The notes under the pieces: model-generated | Database searches by the model: none | The model's input: only the letters and a program-made list of their open reading frames with translations | What the model was told of the DNA's origin: nothing | Source of the DNA: Phoronis australis | Taxonomy: Eukaryota > Phoronida > Phoronidae | NCBI GenBank assembly: GCA_002633005.1 | Contig: NMRA01000771.1 | Span: 46,899-110,898 of the forward strand | DNA length: 64,000 nucleotides | Direction of reading: 5' to 3' | Made by a program: the position numbers and the translations under genes | Part shown: piece after piece, positions 59,540-64,000 of the stretch | How the letters are laid out: each line of letters opens with the position of its first letter | Position numbering within the stretch: position 1 is the stretch's first letter

Positions 59540-61000
59540 CTAGCGAACCCTTACGTGTTGCCAGCCGACTAGAGTGACATCTTTCGTGAGGAGATATGTT
59601 GACACAAAAACCCTCATCCTAAGGAACCCATATAATACTGTTCGGGGCGCGCGGGCTGGGAAGGGGGGAGGGGGGGGGTCGGTTGCTTTAGAGGCAGTAC
59701 ATGTCTGGATTTGCAACGGAAGTGGCTTTTGGAGGTGGTGGCTGATGCTGATGATGTAACGACGTCGGTGTACGACGTATAAAAACCAACTGAATGATAT
59801 AAGAGTTATATTAACCAAAGTAGGCTATTCGGCATTGAAGCAAACGACATCCAAGTGACTAAAACACATACAAGAAAACTATTTATACACGCTAAGGATA
59901 TACGTCATAGCGACACGTGATTAACAGTCATACATTTAAGTGCTACCGCAAACATCTGGTAGAAATTCAATACATGACAGATCGGAGAGGAGCACTGGTC
60001 CCGGGGTTGTTTTGAGAGCAGACCGTTCAAACTGAGCTTCAGTCGGTATGTTTTCGGGGTTATTTGTCGCAACATATATAGCAGTCTTGGTAAAATCTTC
60101 AAATGTCTTGGAAAAGTCTTCAAATGAATTTTAATTCAGTTGACTTAAAAGCCAAAAATGTAAAAACACCAAAGAGTTATAACTGGTATAATACCCTTTG
60201 CATGAGTTGGAGACATTAATTATCGTAAAGTGTTTTTCAAAGTCGGCTCATGAGCACACACTCGTCGGTAATGGTGGGGCTCTTACATTTAGCCTACAGT
60301 CAACGAAATAAAGGAAATTCAGCAGGGGCGGATCTACGTTTTCAGTAAGGGGGGGGGGTTTAGGATTCCCGCAAAGGTCGAATCCGAGGCACGTGGCGCC
60401 GAGAGGGGGGAGGTCGGGAGGGGGGTTTCCCCCTCCGTGTAAGACCATTTTTTTGTTTTGTAGCCAAATAGTGAAATTTCCATGCATCCTGGTAAGTTTC
60501 TGGCACTAATATCATGTCTCTTGAGTTTTTCTTAAGATAATTTAAAACCCTTCTCGATTTCGTCGCATGAACGTGGCTCACAAGTTTCGTGAATCCATAT
60601 TTGTGCACATCTGGGTATGAATCACGCCACCAGCAAAAATTTTTGTTGGAAAATCTGCTTATACACACCTTTTTAGCATACGAAAAGTCGTATATGAAAA
60701 AGTGTGGTGTGTGTGGGGGGTTAGACAACTACCAAATATTCAAGAGCATAAGGAGCACCCGACGGGGAGTAAAACATTGAATATCAGATGATCGCGTAAC
60801 AGCAGCCTTAAGTTGTTTAAGAACGAAGACCTGTACTGTTAGTCTGGAAATAAGCATGTGTTCTGTCTAATTATGAGAAAAACTGGCAAACGATGGTGCT
60901 CTCAGCTCATAGTATATTATTAAAAGCGACAATAAACAATTAGGTATCACTTCATTAAGCTGAATCACGTTGACCACAATTGAAAAACGTCAAATGTATC
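59540..61000. other. Upstream region of the FMO gene
   Basis: Contains the GC-rich tract ggggcgcgcgggctggg followed by G runs at 59642-59680, and a TATA-like motif on the minus strand. A 122-codon minus-strand frame (60360-60728) overlaps the MITE-like sequence and is not considered a gene. Confidence 0.4.
60315..60440. repeat. MITE-like sequence of the cagcaggggcggatct type
   Basis: cagcaggggcggatctacg followed by ttttcagtaagggggggggg and a gggggtttccccct stretch. This GC-rich head with a G run resembles a widespread short element in invertebrate genomes. Only one clear end is seen here. Confidence 0.45.
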
Positions 61001-61069
61001 TGGAAACGAATCAGCTGAAAACAGTTTCAAGAAACCAAAACATTCTGTACATCGTGGTGAAAATATAAA

Positions 61070-61345
61070 CAGGACCAGTTCGCAGAGGGACCAGATGTAC
61101 ACTGAGAGTACACAAAAAGGCCTGGTCCGTCACGAGACCAAAAGTACACCTGTGCTTATTATCCCTATAAACATAGTTGATCTGTGGCGGGACCAAACAG
61201 TACTGGCTGAGATAGATAGTTTTACAAAGCACACTTTGGTAAAAAAACATCACAAGACTAGTTCGCCGAGGAACCAGAAGTACACTGAAACTCACTATCT
61301 ACACAAATCAAGCTGGCCTGGTCCCTCGCGAGACCTAAAGTGTAC
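61070..61345. repeat. ~185-bp tandem duplication
   Basis: gttcgcagagggaccaga/gttcgccgaggaaccagaag at 61077 and 61260, and cctggtccgtcacgagacc/cctggtccctcgcgagacc at 61131 and 61317, each about 185 bp apart. The duplication is diverged. Confidence 0.65.
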
Positions 61346-61725
61346 TATGCAAAAAAGTTTGAATTGAAAACTTCTCTCTAGACACTTTTTAATGCCCAGT
61401 GGTTGCTCATACATGTATTTTATACATCTGGTCGTCAACTGCTGCGAGAGGTTGTCTAGGAAGGGTTTTCGCACCGCTCTGTAGTACTCACTGGAAGAAA
61501 CAAGTATTGAGAACAAATTTAACTACGCACTACGTGAAATCAATTTTGGATATGAAGCAGATAGAGCCAAGTGGAAATACAAACCAGAATCAGTTTTTGT
61601 GCGCTCGTAGACCCTCTGCTGTATTGGGTAAATTTGGCATGACCAAAAATAATTTCTATTTCGTTTTCATTGTACACAAGTATAAAAACCGACATTATGT
61701 ACAAACTGTGTAGAATCATAACTTA

Positions 61726-61995
61726 TTACGTAGGTATTTCTCCAGGAACGTTAGTCCTATCCTGCTGTTGTGTGGACTGCCGAGGAATCGGTATATCGGA
61801 TCCAATGGTTTGCTGCTCTTGGAACCATTCTACCCAGACATCTTCGACGTTTGTTCCCAACGCTTGCACTTCGTCAACTGCTGTGTCAATGAGCTTGTAC
61901 GCCTCTACAATGTCAGCATCTCGTTTCGCAGCTCAGTTGGCACTAAGCCCCCTGAGGTTACCAAGTCCATTCAAAAGACTTACAGCATGCGCAAC
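61726..61995 (-). pseudogene. hAT-like transposase fragment
   Basis: The minus strand reads SLLNGLGNLRGLSAN, stop, AAKRDADIVEAYKLIDTAVD, EVQALGTNVEDVWVEWFQEQ, QTIGSDIPIPRQSTQQQ, RTNVPGEIPT. The pattern L..L..LS..LQ.K..DI..A...I...V resembles the central region of hAT/ZMYM1-like (52 kDa repressor-type) transposases. It has an in-frame stop and no BED finger or dimerisation domain nearby, so it is a relic. Confidence 0.45.
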
Positions 61996-62282
61996 TAAAT
62001 TTGATCCGTTCCTCATGGACTACTTCAAACCTTGACGATGTATCCCAGGACCCATTTGCATCTCGTGCAATTTTCGAAATAAACGTCCCAGTGTCTGAAC
62101 GCTGGAAACCCGAAGTACAAACATCAAATAAATGCCCATGAGCATGGGCGTTTCGTCGGTTGGGCCTTTCTGCGGAAATTCCCAGTATAGAAAACGGCAG
62201 TGGTGCTTATTGCAGGTAGAAAGACGGTAGGTGTTGAGGTCGGCACTAGGGCTCCTTAGGAGGCCCATTGAACATCGCACGA

Positions 62283-62651
62283 GTCCCGCAAGACTTTGTT
62301 GTGAAAATACAGGCTCCCCGCAATTTCTGGTACTGCAAACTGTTCGCGAATGCGGTCACTTTGTCAATGTGAGTGCCCCCTTGGTCATTTCTTGTATAGA
62401 CAAAACTTGTTAGAGTGCATCTTCAAACAGACTCGCGACCAGACCACGGCGCCCGCCACAATAGCAANGTCCCGCAAGACTTTGTTGTGAAAATACAGGC
62501 TCCCCGCAATTTCTGGTACTGTAAACTGTTCGCGAATGCGGTCACAATGCGGTTGAGTGCCCCCTTGGTCATTCCTTGTATAGACAAAACTTGTTAGAGT
62601 GCATCTTCAAACAGACTCGCGACCAGACCACGGCGCCCGCCACAATAGCAA
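62283..62651. repeat. Direct duplication of ~185 bp joined by a single N
   Basis: 62283-62467 and 62469-62651 are nearly identical (gtcccgcaagactttgttgt to cgcccgccacaatagcaa), differing mainly around actttgtcaatgtg against acaatgcggttg. The only N (62468) sits exactly at the junction, which suggests two unmerged overlapping contig ends. Confidence 0.9.
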
Positions 62652-63000
62652 TTCTTCGGAAAACGAGTTTTTTTCAAAAGTATTACATGTACATGTACAC
62701 CGTATGATATTGCGCAAGACAACTTTACTGTACACCACTCAAATTCGAGTTTCAAACGTGTGGGGTGTAATACGATGACAAGGCATGGCAGAATAGAATT
62801 CATGAAGTCATTAGTTTCACTCATAAGGCCGCAAGAATAGACGAAACAGAATCGACTAAACAGCATTGAATTCAGTAAAAATATACAAAACAGCATTGAG
62901 TTCACGATATGGAATCGACGAATGCACAAGATAGGATTGAATTGTCATACAGTTGGCAAAAGGAGTTCATTAAATGGAATTGAATACACATTTTGATGTT

Positions 63001-63830
63001 TTTTGCATAACTAACTTTTGTCTAACTTTGCCAGGCCTTGAAGAATTGCCTCTGTAGCCCTTTAGCTGCCATTTTTCCTGTTTATTCCTAATAGGAGAAT
63101 CAAAGCGACAAAATAGCAATCTTGTAGTCTACGAATGAGTCGTTGGGAGACGAATTGTGTGTCCTAAGAACCACTGTGCGTTATTTTCTTCTTAAATTGC
63201 TTAGTTTCAGTGTGGACATTCATTAGGCCTACATTCTAATGTCGTGTGCTCAAAAGATTGCAAGGACATGGGATTATGGATCGTAGGCTAGGTATAGCTC
63301 CACCAGTATAGAGCGTGAGCTCATTTTTGAAAGACACACTTCATTAAGACGGGGTGCCCAGATTACTAGACATTCTGCAAGATTGATAATCACAATGTTC
63401 GAACATCAGCCCACATATTAACGTCAATGCCCTTCGCACACACCATACTCTCAGGTATTCTTTATAGTCGGTGCTATCTTTTTCACAAGTTTGACATCTT
63501 CAGTAATTAAGTATATATTAGTTGTACGATATTTTAGTCAGATAAAGGTTCGCTCAGATACAAATTGTGTGGTCTAAGGAACCACAGTTGCCATTTCCAT
63601 TTTTGTATTAACTAACTTTTGTTTAACTTTGCCAGGCCTTGAAGAATTGCCTCTTAGTTGGGTCGTTGGGAGACGATTTGTGTATCCCAAGAACCACTTT
63701 GCGTTTCTTTTTTATTTCCCTTCAGTCTGCGCATTCACTATGATATTCTAAAATTGTGGACTCAGAAATGGGGACGTTGACTGTAAGCTACTAGGTATAG
63801 TCCCATCATTAAATAGGAGCACGTGCTCAT
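63001..63830. repeat. Direct duplication with ~600-bp spacing
   Basis: actaacttttgt, ctaactttgccaggcc, ttgaagaattgcctct, gtcgttgggagacga and aagaaccact occur at 63001-63170 and again at 63605-63700, followed by a weakly matching ggtatag-ccacca/tcatca stretch. Confidence 0.7.
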
Positions 63831-63982
63831 ATAAGCTGACGTTTTGAAAAAGACTTTCCTGCAAATGCCGGTATCGATGACTTACATTCGTTATAATTCA
63901 TTGATGTATGGATTGATTTTGCCGTTTTGTCTATGCTCAGAAAAATTCTAATGATTGGGTGTTATCTTTTCATGCGCGCACC

Positions 63983-64000
63983 CAGGGGGTGGGGGGGGGG
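63983..64000. repeat. G-rich run at the window edge
   Basis: gggggtgggggggggg at the last bases. The true end lies outside the window. Confidence 0.6.

Noticed and set aside
60360-60728. 122-codon minus-strand frame upstream of the FMO gene
   Set aside because: Overlaps a MITE-like GC-rich sequence, has a Pro/Arg-rich tail from G runs, and shows no recognisable domain.

Overview
This is a eukaryotic, intron-rich, AT-rich animal window with heavy transposon content. It has no bacterial-type operons, no CRISPR array and no rRNA. Three protein-coding genes can be followed exon by exon, and their predicted reading frames stay consistent across the predicted GT-AG junctions. The families (a Src-family kinase, a DHHC palmitoyltransferase closest to ZDHHC21, and a GS-OX-like flavin monooxygenase), together with many MITE, Penelope-type and tandem-repeat elements, suggest a non-vertebrate metazoan, probably marine. 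I could not identify the species from sequence alone.

Layout. (1) 771-2975, minus strand: the first four coding exons of a Src-family tyrosine kinase (SH4/unique, SH3, first half of SH2). The rest of SH2 and the kinase domain lie beyond the left edge. (2) 3-23 kb: no convincing host gene. It holds a minus-strand tandem-repeat element (8087-9079), a 24-bp minisatellite (about 13.0-13.25 kb), a decayed reverse-transcriptase relic (13.9-15.4 kb, minus), two tandem copies of a 0.8-1.3 kb DNA element (18369-20491), foldback elements (20.5-21.1 kb) and a tRNA-derived SINE (22665 onward). (3) 23480-38613, plus strand: a seven-exon, 281-residue DHHC palmitoyltransferase. Its large third intron is filled by tandem-repeat elements, a nested 500-bp TIR element and a segmental duplication. 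(4) 40.2-41.6 kb: another copy of the same tandem-repeat family. (5) 44521-59467, minus strand: a five-exon, 428-residue flavin-containing monooxygenase that converges on the DHHC gene. Between its exons lie a head-to-head Penelope-like pair (45.9-47.6 kb), a possible solo LTR, foldback elements and a three-level nest of inverted-repeat elements (56.2-58.9 kb). (6) 59.5-64 kb: MITEs, a hAT-like transposase relic and local tandem duplications, one of them at a single-N join.

The three host genes do not form a pathway. A loose functional link exists: Src-family N-termini are lipidated, and ZDHHC21-type enzymes palmitoylate such kinases in vertebrates. Nothing here shows that the two products interact. 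The most unusual material is the repeat biology: an interspersed family whose body is a roughly 145-160 bp unit arranged in a three-phase higher-order pattern, with a 3' stem-loop. Several insertions can also be dated relative to one another from empty sites and nesting inside the window. Assembly gaps lie at 29696-30497 and 40759-41187, with single Ns at 13148 and 62468.
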